A stretch of 64,000 bases of DNA from Pseudomonas sp. R84 (lineage in GTDB: Bacteria; Pseudomonadota; Gammaproteobacteria; Pseudomonadales; Pseudomonadaceae), in assembly GCF_009834515.1 (NCBI RefSeq), contig NZ_CP019426.1:558001-622000 (forward strand), read 5' to 3'. The notes under the pieces are model-generated. The model was not told the DNA's origin. It worked only from the letters and a program-made list of their open reading frames with translations, and searched no databases. Shown in pieces: positions 55,057 through 64,000 of this stretch. The translations under genes and the position numbers were made by a program. Numbering within the stretch: position 1 is the first letter of the stretch; each line of letters opens with the position of its first letter.

Positions 55057-55872
55057 TTGCCGAGCGTATCCATGTTGACCTCCGCCGATCCGGCGTTGCT
55101 GGTGCAGTTGTCCGACAGCCATTTGTTTGCTGAAGCGGACGGCACGCTGTTGGGCATGAACACCCGCGAGAGCCTGCAAAAAGTCATTGAGTTGGTGCTG
55201 GCGCAGCAGCCGCAGATCGATCTGATCTTGGCCACCGGGGATATTTCCCAGGACGGCACGCTGGAGTCGTATCAGCAATTTCGCGAGATGAGCGCGCAGA
55301 TCGCTGCACCGGCGCGGTGGATTCCCGGTAATCACGACGAACCGATGATCATGGCCCAGGCCGCCGTGCAGAGCACCTTTCTGGAGCCAGTAGTCGATAT
55401 CGGCAACTGGCGCGTGACTCTTTTAGATTCGGCTGTACCCGGTTCGGTGCCGGGGTACTTGCAGGACGATCAACTGCAACTGCTGGCGCGTTCGCTGAGC
55501 GAAGCGCCGGAGCGGCATCATCTGGTGTGCTTCCACCATCACCCGGTGTCGATCGGTTGTGCGTGGATGGAGCCGATCGGTTTGCGCAATCCTGACGCGT
55601 TTTTCGAGGTGATGGATCGGTTTCCACAGGTTCGTGCGGTGCTGTGGGGGCATGTGCATCAGGAGATTGACCGTGAGCGCAATGGCGTGCGGTTGATGGC
55701 TTCGCCTTCGACGTGCATTCAGTTTGAGCCGGGGAGTGTGGACTTTAAGGTGGGTGAGCAGGCGCCGGGGTATCGCTGGTTGCGGTTGTTGCCGGATGGG
55801 CGGTTGGAGACTGGCGTGGAGCGCGTCACCGGTTTCGCCTTCACTGTCGATTACGGCTCCAACGGCTATTGA
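55057..55872 (+). CDS. cpdA: 3',5'-cyclic-AMP phosphodiesterase CpdA
   Basis: A 271-residue metallophosphoesterase that hydrolyses cAMP. The start is read as TTG 55057, with GGGAG 6 nt upstream; ATG 55072 is a shorter alternative. The metal motifs are VQLSDSHLF (about 14-22), ILATGDISQDG, IPGNHDEP, CFHHHPV and LWGHVHQEID. It probably tunes the Vfr/CRP-cAMP response. It is in the nudF-yqiB-cpdA-yqiA-parE cluster. Confidence 0.94.
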   Translation: MPSVSMLTSADPALLVQLSDSHLFAEADGTLLGMNTRESLQKVIELVLAQQPQIDLILATGDISQDGTLESYQQFREMSAQIAAPARWIPGNHDEPMIMAQAAVQSTFLEPVVDIGNWRVTLLDSAVPGSVPGYLQDDQLQLLARSLSEAPERHHLVCFHHHPVSIGCAWMEPIGLRNPDAFFEVMDRFPQVRAVLWGHVHQEIDRERNGVRLMASPSTCIQFEPGSVDFKVGEQAPGYRWLRLLPDGRLETGVERVTGFAFTVDYGSNGY

Positions 55873-55885
55873 GCGGCAAATCAAA

Positions 55886-56061
55886 ACCCTCACCCCAGCC
55901 CTCTCCCGGAGGGAGAGGGCTGGGGTGAGGTGTATTGCGTCATGCGCCGACCTGAAATACTGAGTTGATTATGGATTCGCCCAATCACTTTCAGGTCGGT
56001 GTATCTCTTTAATATCCCCCAATCAGTCCCCTCTCCCTTTGGGAGAGGGCTAGGGTGAGGG
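55886..56061. repeat. MITE-like inverted-repeat element, copy 2
   Basis: The left end ACCCTCACCCCAGCCCTCTC.. forms a hairpin with its own neighbouring complement (55886-55930). The right end at about 56026-56061 (CCCCTCTCCC..GGGAGAGGGCTAGGGTGAGG) matches copy 1. The middle carries CGACCTGAAA and TTTCAGGTCGG as an inner inverted pair. It lies between cpdA and yqiA, and the left hairpin may terminate cpdA. Confidence 0.75.
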
Positions 56062-56159
56062 CCGCCCTTGCTGAATGACCAATTTCTTGAAACCACCCCC
56101 AATCCAATCTTCTCTCCCTGTAAACTCCGCAAACCCAAACCGACACCCAGGGAGCTCAA

Positions 56160-56768
56160 ATGTCCGGTTCGATCCTCTATATCCACGGTTTCAACAGCGC
56201 CCCAGCCTCGAAAAAGGCCTGTCAGCTGGTAACGGTGATGGAGCAACTGGGTTTGAGCGACAAACTGCGTGTTCCGGCCCTGCATCACCATCCGCGCGAA
56301 GCCATCGGTCAGTTGGAGCAAGCAATCGCCGAGCTGGGCAGCCCGCTGCTGGTGGGAAGCTCCCTCGGCGGCTACTATGCGACTCACCTGGCCGAGCGCC
56401 ATGGCCTGAAAGCCCTGCTGGTCAACCCGGCGGTCAGCCCGCACCGAATGTTCGACGGCTATCTGGGCACGCAGAAAAACCTGTATACGGATGAAACCTG
56501 GGAATTGACCCACGACCACGTCACGGCCCTGGCCGAACTGGAAGTGCCGGCGCCTCAGGATGCCCAGCGCTATCAGGTCTGGTTGCAGACCGGCGATGAA
56601 ACACTGGATTATCGCCTCGCCCAGCAGTATTACCGCGCCTGCGCCTTGCGTATTCAGGCCGGCGGCGACCACAGTTTCCAAGGCTTTGCCGGGCAATTGC
56701 CGGCGTTGCTGAGTTTTGCCGGCATTGGCGCCGATGTGTATCAGGCAATCGATTTCACCGCACTGTGA
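56160..56768 (+). CDS. yqiA: YqiA family alpha/beta-hydrolase (esterase)
   Basis: A 202-residue small alpha/beta hydrolase. ILYIHGFNSAPASKKACQL (about 5-23) is the oxyanion region and LLVGSSLGGYYATHLA (about 63-78) contains the nucleophilic Ser. LQTGDETLDYR (about 142-152) supplies the Asp and GGDHSFQGF (about 167-175) the His. The E. coli relative has weak esterase activity and lies before parE as here. The ATG follows a GGGAG site. Confidence 0.93.
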   Translation: MSGSILYIHGFNSAPASKKACQLVTVMEQLGLSDKLRVPALHHHPREAIGQLEQAIAELGSPLLVGSSLGGYYATHLAERHGLKALLVNPAVSPHRMFDGYLGTQKNLYTDETWELTHDHVTALAELEVPAPQDAQRYQVWLQTGDETLDYRLAQQYYRACALRIQAGGDHSFQGFAGQLPALLSFAGIGADVYQAIDFTAL

Positions 56769-56809
56769 AGTCTTGCCCCTATTTCATGAATGACTGACGA
56801 CGAGACCCT

Positions 56810-58717
56810 ATGGCCACTCCCAGCGCTAGCTCTTATAACGCCGACGCCATCGAAGTCCTCTCGGGCCTCGACCCGGTGCGCAAACGCCCCGGCATGTACA
56901 CCGACACCAGTCGGCCGAACCACCTCGCCCAGGAAGTCATCGACAACAGTGTCGACGAAGCTCTGGCGGGGCATGCCAAGTCGGTGCAGGTCATCCTGCA
57001 CGCCGACCATTCGCTGGAAGTCAGCGACGACGGTCGCGGCATGCCGGTCGACATTCACCCGGAAGAGGGTGTTTCGGGCGTCGAGCTGATCCTCACCAAG
57101 CTCCATGCGGGCGGTAAGTTCTCGAACAAGAACTACCAGTTCTCCGGCGGTCTGCACGGCGTGGGTATTTCCGTGGTCAACGCCTTGTCGACCGAAGTCC
57201 GTGTGCGCGTCAAGCGTGACGGCAACGAATACCAGATGACGTTCAACGACGGTTTCAAAGCCTCGGAACTGGAAATCGTCGGCACCGTCGGCAAGCGCAA
57301 CACCGGCACCAGCGTGTACTTCGCGCCGGATCCGAAGTATTTCGATTCACCGAAATTCTCCATCAGCCGTCTCAAGCACGTGCTCAAGGCCAAGGCGGTG
57401 TTGTGCCCGGGTCTGCTGGTCAGCTTCGAAGACAAAGGCACCGGCGAGAAAGTCGAGTGGCATTACGAAGACGGCCTGCGCTCCTATCTGGTCGATGCCG
57501 TCAGCGAATTCGAACGCCTGCCGGACGAGCCCTTCTGCGGCGCGTTCGCCGGTAACAAAGAAGCGGTCGACTGGGCGTTGCTGTGGCTGCCGGAAGGTGG
57601 CGACGCGGTGCAGGAAAGCTACGTCAACCTGATCCCGACGGCGCAGGGCGGTACCCACGTCAACGGTTTGCGTCAGGGCCTGCTCGATGCGATGCGCGAG
57701 TTCTGCGAATTCCGCAGCCTGCTGCCGCGCGGCGTGAAGCTGGCGCCGGAAGACGTCTGGGAGCGCATCGCGTTCGTCCTGTCGATGAAAATGCAGGAGC
57801 CGCAATTCTCTGGCCAGACCAAAGAGCGTCTGTCATCGCGTGAAGCGGCAGCGTTCGTCTCCGGTGTGGTCAAGGACGCCTTCAGCCTGTGGCTCAACGC
57901 CAACCCGGAAACCGGTCTGGCGCTGGCCGAACTGGCGATCAACAACGCCGGTCGCCGCCTGAAAGCGAGCAAGAAAGTCGAGCGTAAACGTGTGACTCAG
58001 GGCCCGGCGCTGCCGGGCAAACTGGCCGACTGCGCCGGGCAAGACCCGATGCGTTCCGAACTGTTCCTGGTCGAAGGTGATTCCGCCGGCGGTTCCGCCA
58101 AGCAAGCGCGGGACAAGGAATTCCAGGCGATCCTGCCGTTGCGCGGCAAGATCCTCAACACCTGGGAAGTCGACGGCAGCGAAGTGCTGGCCAGCCAGGA
58201 AGTGCACAACATCGCCGTGGCTATCGGTGTCGACCCGGGCGCGGCGGACATGAGTCAACTGCGTTACGGCAAGATCTGCATCCTCGCCGACGCCGACTCC
58301 GACGGACTGCACATCGCAACCCTGTTGTGCGCGCTGTTCGTCCAGCATTTCCGCCCGCTGGTGGATGCCGGTCACGTCTACGTGGCCATGCCGCCGCTGT
58401 ACCGCATCGACCTGGGCAAAGAGATCTACTACGCCCTCGACGAAGCCGAGCGTGACGGCATTCTCGATCGTCTGGTCGCCGAGAAGAAGCGTGGCAAACC
58501 CCAGGTCACCCGATTCAAAGGTCTGGGTGAAATGAACCCGCCGCAGCTGCGTGAAACCACCATGGACCCGAACACTCGGCGTCTGGTGCAACTGACGCTG
58601 GGCGAAGATTTTGCGCAAACCTCGGAAATGATGGACATGCTGCTGGCGAAGAAACGCGCCGGTGACCGCAAAACCTGGCTGGAATCCAAAGGTAACCTCG
58701 CCGAGGTGCTGGCCTGA
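56810..58717 (+). CDS. parE: DNA topoisomerase IV subunit B ParE
   Basis: A 635-residue ATPase subunit of topoisomerase IV, which separates linked daughter chromosomes. The GHKL motifs are EVIDNSVDEAL (about 42-52), DDGRGMPVDIHPEEG and GGLHGVGISVVNALS. The Toprim part has LVEGDSAGGSAKQARD (about 420-435) and DADSDGLHIATLLCA. Length matches the family. The phytase-like gene overlaps its stop by one base (TGATG). Confidence 0.98.
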   Translation: MATPSASSYNADAIEVLSGLDPVRKRPGMYTDTSRPNHLAQEVIDNSVDEALAGHAKSVQVILHADHSLEVSDDGRGMPVDIHPEEGVSGVELILTKLHAGGKFSNKNYQFSGGLHGVGISVVNALSTEVRVRVKRDGNEYQMTFNDGFKASELEIVGTVGKRNTGTSVYFAPDPKYFDSPKFSISRLKHVLKAKAVLCPGLLVSFEDKGTGEKVEWHYEDGLRSYLVDAVSEFERLPDEPFCGAFAGNKEAVDWALLWLPEGGDAVQESYVNLIPTAQGGTHVNGLRQGLLDAMREFCEFRSLLPRGVKLAPEDVWERIAFVLSMKMQEPQFSGQTKERLSSREAAAFVSGVVKDAFSLWLNANPETGLALAELAINNAGRRLKASKKVERKRVTQGPALPGKLADCAGQDPMRSELFLVEGDSAGGSAKQARDKEFQAILPLRGKILNTWEVDGSEVLASQEVHNIAVAIGVDPGAADMSQLRYGKICILADADSDGLHIATLLCALFVQHFRPLVDAGHVYVAMPPLYRIDLGKEIYYALDEAERDGILDRLVAEKKRGKPQVTRFKGLGEMNPPQLRETTMDPNTRRLVQLTLGEDFAQTSEMMDMLLAKKRAGDRKTWLESKGNLAEVLA

Positions 58718-59706
58718 TGCGGTTTGGCTGGGCCTTGGCGGGTGTCTTGCTGCTGAGTGCAATGAATGTGTCGGCCGAGCCGTTGCAGGAGTTGCGCGTG
58801 CTCTCCGGGCACCCGGTCGACGGCATGCGCGGCGGTAACCTGTCGGGGCTGGCCATGTGTGGCGGCGAGTTGTGGACGGTGTCGGACCGCGATGACGATC
58901 AGATCTATCGGCTCAATACCGCCGATCAGGTCTGGCAGGCCGAAGCCTTGCACATCGACGTACCCCTGGTGCCCGAGACCGGTTTGCCGTGGGGGTTGCG
59001 TTCGCGCAATTGGGCCGCGTCGTTCGTGCGCGGTGGCGATCTGGATTTCGAGGGCATCAGCTGCGACAGCGCCGGTAATCGCTACATTGTCAGCGAGGGT
59101 CATGCGGCGGTCTTGCAGGTGCCTGTCAGCGGCGCGGTCAACTGGCTGAAGATCTCGCCGATGATGGTTCGCGAAGCGCGGGCCAGCGGCATGCTCCTGC
59201 ATTTCAATGCGATCTTCGAAGGCCTGGCGATCAGCCCGGCGGGTGATCAGATGTGGCTGGCCGCCGAGCGGCAAAGCCGTGGTTTGCTGCTGATCAAGCG
59301 CCAGCAGACGGTGTGGGATTGCGACGGTCGTTGCGTGCTGCTCAGCGAGGGCGGCAAGGAAATGCAGCCGCCGCAGTTCCCCAAGGCCAGAGCGGTCGAC
59401 CGAGACTTTTCCGACCTTTCGTTGTTTAACGGCAAATTGTTTACCCTTGAGCGCAACGCCTTCCAGATTTGTCGGCGCGATGCGCAGACCGCCAAGGTCG
59501 AGCGTTGCTGGTCGTACGCCGCTGAACTGTTGCAGGCCAACCGCCGTTACTCGCAGAACTTCGGGTTGGAAGAGGCGCTGATCGTTGACGCTGATGGTGC
59601 ATGGGTCGGCGTCGACAATAATTTCGGCCCGCGCGCGGACGGTGAGGTTCGGCCGATCGTCTGGCGCTTCGCCGCACCTGACGGTGGCTGGAGTGCCAAA
59701 CCATGA
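58717..59706 (+). CDS. Secreted esterase-like activity of phytase family protein
   Basis: A 329-residue protein with a Sec signal peptide (MRFGWALAGVLLLSAMNVSA, cleavage about residue 20). The remainder looks like a beta-propeller of the esterase-like-activity-of-phytase family (PF13449-like): NLSGLAMCGGELWTVSDRDDDQIYRL (two strands, about 43-68), DLDFEGISCDSAGNRYIVSEGHAA (about 108-131) and NAIFEGLAISPAGDQMWLA (about 164-182). It is probably periplasmic and its substrate is unknown. It is wedged between parE and the retropepsin gene, overlapping each by 1-4 bp. Confidence 0.85.
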   Translation: MRFGWALAGVLLLSAMNVSAEPLQELRVLSGHPVDGMRGGNLSGLAMCGGELWTVSDRDDDQIYRLNTADQVWQAEALHIDVPLVPETGLPWGLRSRNWAASFVRGGDLDFEGISCDSAGNRYIVSEGHAAVLQVPVSGAVNWLKISPMMVREARASGMLLHFNAIFEGLAISPAGDQMWLAAERQSRGLLLIKRQQTVWDCDGRCVLLSEGGKEMQPPQFPKARAVDRDFSDLSLFNGKLFTLERNAFQICRRDAQTAKVERCWSYAAELLQANRRYSQNFGLEEALIVDADGAWVGVDNNFGPRADGEVRPIVWRFAAPDGGWSAKP

Positions 59707-60227
59707 GCCAGCAACCGCCGGGCAAGCGCGCCGGTCGGGTGCTGATGATTCTGGCGTGGTGCGCGGCACTGTTTCTGGCCACGCGGTTTTTCGGCCAGTG
59801 GGAGCAGCGCCAGCAAAATCCGAACGTGGTGGTCACGTCGGAGCAGGGCCAAGGTTTTATCGAGGTGAAACTGGCCGGCAACGCCCAAGGGCATTTTGTC
59901 GCCAGCGGTCAGATCAACGGTGAGCCGGTGGAGTTCATGCTCGACACCGGCGCGACCGATGTGGCGATCCCGGCGGATCTGGCCAAACGTTTGAAGCTGG
60001 AAGAAGGTTTCGGAGTGACCCTGAGCACGGCTAACGGCCTGAGCCAGGGCTATCGGACCAAAATCAACCGCCTGCAACTGGGTGACATTGTGCTGCGGGA
60101 TGTCCGTGCACTGGTGGCGCCGGGGCTGCATGGCGATCAGGTGCAGCTCGGCATGAGCGCCCTGAACAAACTTGAATTTACTCAGCGCGGTGGCACCATG
60201 CTGCTGCGCCAGACAACGAACCGATGA
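59703..60227 (+). CDS. Retropepsin-like aspartic protease, membrane anchored (TIGR02281 type)
   Basis: A 174-residue protein. One membrane segment near the N-terminus ([20 protein letters not shown], about 11-30) is followed by a periplasmic domain. [15 protein letters not shown] (about 76-90) is the catalytic D-T-G motif of retropepsin-like proteases, and [20 protein letters not shown] (about 147-166) is the C-terminal core. The substrate is unknown. It overlaps the esterase-like gene by 4 bp and is followed after 7 bp by parC. Confidence 0.88.
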   Translation: MSQQPPGKRAGRVLMILAWCAALFLATRFFGQWEQRQQNPNVVVTSEQGQGFIEVKLAGNAQGHFVASGQINGEPVEFMLDTGATDVAIPADLAKRLKLEEGFGVTLSTANGLSQGYRTKINRLQLGDIVLRDVRALVAPGLHGDQVQLGMSALNKLEFTQRGGTMLLRQTTNR

Positions 60228-60234
60228 GGCCTGC

Positions 60235-62499
60235 ATGAGCAACCCCCTTGATCTCAGCCTGGACGGTGTAGAACGCCGCTCGCTGGCCGACTTCACCGAA
60301 AGTGCCTACCTCAACTACTCCATGTACGTGATCATGGACCGTGCCCTGCCGCATATCGGCGACGGCCTGAAACCGGTACAGCGTCGCATTATTTATGCGA
60401 TGAGCGAGTTGGGCCTGGACGCCGATTCCAAGCACAAGAAATCGGCGCGTACCGTCGGTGACGTGCTCGGTAAATTCCACCCGCACGGCGACTCGGCGTG
60501 CTACGAAGCGATGGTGCTGATGGCCCAGCCGTTCAGCTATCGCTACACGCTGGTCGACGGCCAGGGTAACTGGGGGGCGCCGGACGATCCGAAGTCCTTC
60601 GCCGCCATGCGTTACACCGAAGCGCGGTTGTCGCGTTATTCCGAAGTGCTGCTCAGCGAACTGGGCCAGGGCACTGCGGACTGGGGCCCGAACTTCGACG
60701 GCACCTTGCAGGAGCCGCTGGTGCTGCCGGCGCGCCTGCCGAACATTCTGCTCAATGGCACCACGGGTATTGCCGTGGGCATGGCCACCGACGTGCCGCC
60801 GCACAACCTGCGCGAAGTTGCCACCGCTTGCGTGCGTTTGCTCGATGAGCCGAAAGCCACGGTCGAGCAGCTCTGCGAACACATTCAGGGTCCGGACTAT
60901 CCGACCGAAGCGGAAATCATCACGCCGCGCGCCGACCTGCTGAAAATGTACGAAACCGGCAAGGGCTCGGTGCGCATGCGCGCCGTGTACCATGTCGAGG
61001 ACGGCGACATCATCGTCACCGCGCTGCCGCATCAGGTCTCCGGGGCCAAGGTATTGGAGCAGATCGCTGCGCTGATGCAGGCGAAACCGTCGAAAGCGCC
61101 GCAGATCGCTGACCTGCGTGACGAATCCGACCACGAGAACCCGTGCCGCATCGTGATCATTCCGGTCAACAGCCGCGTTGATCACGAAGCGCTGATGCAG
61201 CACCTGTTCGCCAGCACCGAGCTGGAGTCGACCTACCGGGTCAACGTCAACATCATCGGTCTGGACGGCAAACCTCAGCTGAAAAACCTGCGCACGCTGC
61301 TGGTCGAATGGCTGGAGTTCCGCGTGCAGACCGTGCGTCGCCGCCTGCAATTCCGCCTCGACAAGGTCGAGCGTCGTCTGCACCTGTTGGACGGTTTGTT
61401 GATTGCTTACCTCAACCTCGATGAAGTGATCCACATCATCCGTACTGAGGAACATCCGAAAGCCAAGCTGATCGAGCGTTTCGCCCTCAGCGAGATTCAG
61501 GCCGACTATATCCTCGATACCCGTCTGCGTCAGTTGGCGCGGCTGGAAGAGATGAAGCTGCGCGACGAGCAGGACGAACTGCTCAAGGAACAAGCCAAGC
61601 TGCAAGCCCTGCTGGGCAGCGAAGCCAAGTTGAAGAAGCTGGTGCGCACCGAGCTGATCAAGGACGCCGAAACCTATGGCGACGACCGCCGTTCGCCAAT
61701 CGTCGAGCGCACCGAAGCCAAAGCGTTGACCGAACACGATCTGCTGCCGAACGAGAAAGTCACCGTCGTCCTCTCGGAAAAAGGCTGGATCCGTTCGGCC
61801 AAAGGTCACGACATCGACGCCACTGGCCTGTCGTACAAGGCCGGCGACGGCTTCAAAACCTCGGCGGCGGGACGTTCCAACCAGTCTGCCGTGGTGATTG
61901 ACTCCACCGGCCGCAGCTATTCGGTTGCTGCGCATACGCTGCCGTCGGCGCGAGGCCAGGGCGAGCCGTTGACCGGTCGTCTAACGCCGCCGCCGGGCGC
62001 AACCTTCGAATGCGTGCTGATGCCGGAAGACGACGCGTTGTATGTGATCGCCTCGGACGCCGGTTACGGCTTCGTGGTGAAAGGCGAAGACCTGCAAGCC
62101 AAGAACAAGGCTGGTAAAGCCCTGTTGAGCCTGCCGAACAACGCCAAAGTGATCGCGCCGCGACCAGTGGCTGACCGCGAGCACAACTGGCTGGCCTCGG
62201 TGACGACCGAAGGTCGCCTGCTGATCTTCAAAATCAGCGATCTGCCACAATTAGGGAAGGGCAAAGGCAACAAGATCATCGGTATTTCCGGTGAACGTGT
62301 GGCCAGTCGCGAAGAATATGTCACGGACATCGCCGTCATTCCGGAAGGCGCCACCTTGGTGCTGCAGGCCGGAAAACGGACCCTCTCGCTGAAGGCCGAC
62401 GACCTCGAACACTACAAAGGTGAGCGTGGACGTCGTGGCAATAAGCTTCCAAGGGGCTTCCAGAGAGTGGATGCGCTGCTCGTCGAAAACCTCAATTAA
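60235..62499 (+). CDS. parC: DNA topoisomerase IV subunit A ParC
   Basis: A 754-residue breakage-reunion subunit. The ATG at 60235 has GATGAGG upstream; the longer frame overlaps the protease gene. [21 protein letters not shown] (two parts, about 32-52) and [26 protein letters not shown] (about 68-93) form the quinolone-resistance region (S and E positions present as Ser87-like and Glu91-like). [12 protein letters not shown] contains the catalytic Tyr. C-terminal blades follow. Length is normal. Confidence 0.98.
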   Translation: MSNPLDLSLDGVERRSLADFTESAYLNYSMYVIMDRALPHIGDGLKPVQRRIIYAMSELGLDADSKHKKSARTVGDVLGKFHPHGDSACYEAMVLMAQPFSYRYTLVDGQGNWGAPDDPKSFAAMRYTEARLSRYSEVLLSELGQGTADWGPNFDGTLQEPLVLPARLPNILLNGTTGIAVGMATDVPPHNLREVATACVRLLDEPKATVEQLCEHIQGPDYPTEAEIITPRADLLKMYETGKGSVRMRAVYHVEDGDIIVTALPHQVSGAKVLEQIAALMQAKPSKAPQIADLRDESDHENPCRIVIIPVNSRVDHEALMQHLFASTELESTYRVNVNIIGLDGKPQLKNLRTLLVEWLEFRVQTVRRRLQFRLDKVERRLHLLDGLLIAYLNLDEVIHIIRTEEHPKAKLIERFALSEIQADYILDTRLRQLARLEEMKLRDEQDELLKEQAKLQALLGSEAKLKKLVRTELIKDAETYGDDRRSPIVERTEAKALTEHDLLPNEKVTVVLSEKGWIRSAKGHDIDATGLSYKAGDGFKTSAAGRSNQSAVVIDSTGRSYSVAAHTLPSARGQGEPLTGRLTPPPGATFECVLMPEDDALYVIASDAGYGFVVKGEDLQAKNKAGKALLSLPNNAKVIAPRPVADREHNWLASVTTEGRLLIFKISDLPQLGKGKGNKIIGISGERVASREEYVTDIAVIPEGATLVLQAGKRTLSLKADDLEHYKGERGRRGNKLPRGFQRVDALLVENLN

Positions 62500-62673
62500 G
62501 CGCGCTAGACGCGTCGATCCACGATTTAACGCGTAGATCGACGCTTTGGCGCTGGAGTCGGAACGCATATTCACGGATGATATGGCCTTTCCAAGCGCCG
62601 GCGTGGCCGAGCGTTCTTCATATTTATTGAGTATTTTCACTGTGGTCAGCCTTGTGGCGGCCACCTGGACGGG

Positions 62674-63387
62674 ATGATGACTGCTCTGCGCCCCCTTATT
62701 TTCCTGCTCGCCGGCGTTTTGGGCCTGGCGGGTTGCAGCGTTCACCAGCCGGTGTCGCTGTATCAACTGGACAGCGGAAGTCCGGTTCAGCCTGCGCAAA
62801 GCGCGGGCATGGCGGTTTTATTGGGTCCGGTAGTCGTAGCCGATTACCTGCAACGTGAGACCTTGCTGCAACGTCAACCGGACGGCAGTCTGCAAGCGGC
62901 GACCGACGGTCGTTGGGCGGGTAGCCTTTCGTCGGATATCGATCAGTTGTTGATGCGCCAGGTCGCGGGCCATCTGGACAGCCAGCGTGTGGTGCTGGCA
63001 CCGGCCACAACCGGATTTACTCCGGATGTGCAGGTGCTGCTAACCATTACGCGTCTGGACTCCGGTCAGAAACAACCGGCGATCCTCGATGCGCAATGGC
63101 GTCTGATCGACCGCCGTGGTCAAGTGCGCGATAACCGCATCGTGCATCTGCAAGAGCTGCATGCCGGCAGTACCGCTTCGCAGGTTCAGGCCCAGGGCAT
63201 TTTGCTGCAGCGTCTGGCCGAGCAATTGTCGGTAGCGCTCAAGCCATTGGCCAACCAGCCTCCGGTGGCTGAGGCGCCGCGTAAGTCGGCACCGAAACCG
63301 GCAGCACCGGCGGCGGAAGCCGAGAAGCAGCCGAAGATACCGATGGCTTCGCCAATTCGTACGGATATGGAAGTGTTCCGCTTCTAA
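62674..63387 (+). CDS. PqiC-like lipoprotein (ABC transport auxiliary)
   Basis: A 237-residue lipoprotein. The signal peptide ends with the lipobox LAGC (Cys at about 21); start ATG 62674, or 62677 just after it. The mature domain is LYQLDSGSP.., GMAVLLGPVVVADYLQRETLLQRQPDG and WAGSLSSDIDQLLMRQVAGHL, matching the PqiC/ABC-auxiliary (DUF330) family that supports lipid trafficking by MCE transporters. A Pro/Ala/Lys-rich tail (about 195-225) is present. No MCE gene is adjacent. A terminator follows. Confidence 0.88.
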   Translation: MMTALRPLIFLLAGVLGLAGCSVHQPVSLYQLDSGSPVQPAQSAGMAVLLGPVVVADYLQRETLLQRQPDGSLQAATDGRWAGSLSSDIDQLLMRQVAGHLDSQRVVLAPATTGFTPDVQVLLTITRLDSGQKQPAILDAQWRLIDRRGQVRDNRIVHLQELHAGSTASQVQAQGILLQRLAEQLSVALKPLANQPPVAEAPRKSAPKPAAPAAEAEKQPKIPMASPIRTDMEVFRF

Positions 63388-63408
63388 GCCTGAACCGAGT
63401 CAGAACAG

Positions 63409-63432
63409 AGCCCGCCTTGTGCGGGCTTTGTT
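63409..63432 (+). terminator. Terminator after the PqiC-like gene
   Basis: A 7-bp stem AGCCCGC/GCGGGCT (63409-63415 with 63421-63427) with a 5-nt loop, followed by a T-rich tail, lies 22 bp after the stop codon. Confidence 0.85.
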
Positions 63433-63459
63433 GTGTCTGGGGTTCTGCGTGAAAGATCA

Positions 63460-63670
63460 AAAGCCCCTCATCGGAACGCCGCCCGCCTAACCCTCTCCCG
63501 GAGGGAGAGGGGACCGACCGAGGTGTCTGGCGTCATACATCGACCTGAAAGAGCTTGGCGATTATGGACAGCAGGACGTGCAGGTCCGTGTATTTCGGCA
63601 ATATCCCCCGATCAGTCCCCTCTCCCTCTGGGAGAGGGGTAGGCGGGCGGCGTTCCGATGAGGGGCTTTT
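63460..63670. repeat. MITE-like inverted-repeat element, copy 3
   Basis: The outer arms, about 50 bp, run from AAAAGCCCCTCATCGGAACG (63460-63479) to its complement ending at 63670, nearly perfect. The inner part CCCTCTCCCGGAGGGAGAGG matches copies 1 and 2, and the centre CGACCTGAAA..GCAGGTC is also shared with copy 2. No ORF is carried. Confidence 0.78.
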
Positions 63671-63681
63671 CAGTCAGCCAC

Positions 63682-63717
63682 AAAAAAGCCCGCAGACAAT
63701 CACTCGTCGGCGGGCTT
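63682..63717 (-). terminator. Terminator of the minus-strand gene at the window end
   Basis: Read on the minus strand, AAGCCCG (complement of 63711-63717) pairs with CGGGCTT (complement of 63687-63693) and is followed by a T run (A run at 63682-63687), 28 bp after the gene's stop. Confidence 0.8.
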
Positions 63718-63744
63718 CTGTGTTTCAGGCCTAAGGTCTAAGGC

Positions 63745-64000
63745 TTACGCCCGACGCTCATGCATCCGCGCCAGCTGCCGCTCGAGCATCGACGGATAAG
63801 GCTCCATCAACCGCTCCACACAGCAAGCACCCTCAGGGCTGGCGATCGGACGGATCCGTGCACGCTGACGGATCAGCGCATCGTCACTGATCTTGCGCTC
63901 AACCAGCAGCAGGTTGCGGCTGTGCTGCGACAAGGCCAGGGCATCCTGCGCCGAGTCGGTCAGCAACAGATCAATCTGGCTCAGACCAAACAGCTCATCA
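63745..64000 (-). CDS. C-terminal part of an unidentified protein (cut by window edge)
   Basis: An 84-residue C-terminal fragment running off the window. The frame stays open to base 64000 with no need for the internal ATG at 63966, so it is the end of a longer gene. The visible sequence, including DELFGLSQIDLLLTDSAQD and CCVERLMEPYPSMLERQLA, is charged and soluble and ends in RMHERRA. I do not recognise the family. Confidence 0.7.
   Translation of the reverse strand, partial: DELFGLSQIDLLLTDSAQDALALSQHSRNLLLVERKISDDALIRQRARIRPIASPEGACCVERLMEPYPSMLERQLARMHERRA

Overview
The window comes from the chromosome of a Pseudomonas, most likely of the P. fluorescens group. It has GC-rich coding DNA, REP/REPIN hairpins typical of fluorescent pseudomonads (a GGAGCTGGCTTGCCAGC type and a GAGCCTGCTCGCGATAGC type), and a gene order that, from memory of family and genome knowledge, follows the conserved msrA-dipA-aceEF-glnE-waaFCGP ... 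msbA-hldE-waaA-tolC-thiC-parE-parC region. Function calls rest on reading translated motifs and synteny; no database search was run.

Layout. 0-2.5 kb: divergent putA (partial) and putP, with an array of PutA-type GGTGCAAC sites between them. 2.7-5.5 kb: an orphan type VI secretion vgrG plus its DUF4123 adaptor gene, with no recognisable effector. 5.6-6.1 kb: a small uncharacterised gene preceded by a striking predicted structured leader RNA. 6.1-12.7 kb: a MITE-like repeat, rlmJ, msrA, the c-di-GMP phosphodiesterase dipA, and a PhoD-like phosphatase. 12.9-17.6 kb: aceEF (pyruvate dehydrogenase). 18-20.9 kb: glnE.

21-42 kb is a large LPS-core region. It holds the heptosyltransferases waaF and waaC, glucosyltransferase waaG, a run of kinase-fold genes (waaP, wapP, wapQ-like and a double-domain protein), a small lipoprotein, the heptose carbamoyltransferase wapO, a GT2 glycosyltransferase and a GT-C membrane protein. 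A convergent kinase-like gene follows, then msbA coupled to a Mig-14 family gene and a PIG-L deacetylase (dnpA-like), hldE, and an accessory three-gene glycosyltransferase cassette. Together these genes make, phosphorylate, carbamoylate, glycosylate and flip lipid A-core.

42-47.7 kb: a minus-strand operon (FAD oxidoreductase, aldo/keto reductase, unknown protein), an SMR transporter, a LysR regulator and waaA (Kdo transferase). 47.8-53 kb: tolC, a TPP riboswitch, thiC and the HMP transporter cytX. 53-64 kb: an RsiV-like lipoprotein, nudF, a DUF1249 gene, cpdA, yqiA, parE, a phytase-like esterase, a retropepsin-like protease, parC, a PqiC-like lipoprotein and a truncated minus-strand gene.

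The most intriguing signal is the leader RNA at about 5629-5798. It has a 16-bp stem enclosing two hairpins. The loop of one hairpin can pair over 8 bp with the Shine-Dalgarno region of the downstream gene, and a second 8-bp pseudoknot is also possible. The accessory glycosyltransferase cassette (39.4-41.9 kb), the kinase-fold genes lacking the catalytic Asp, and a pair of HexR-like dyads upstream of aceE are the next best leads.
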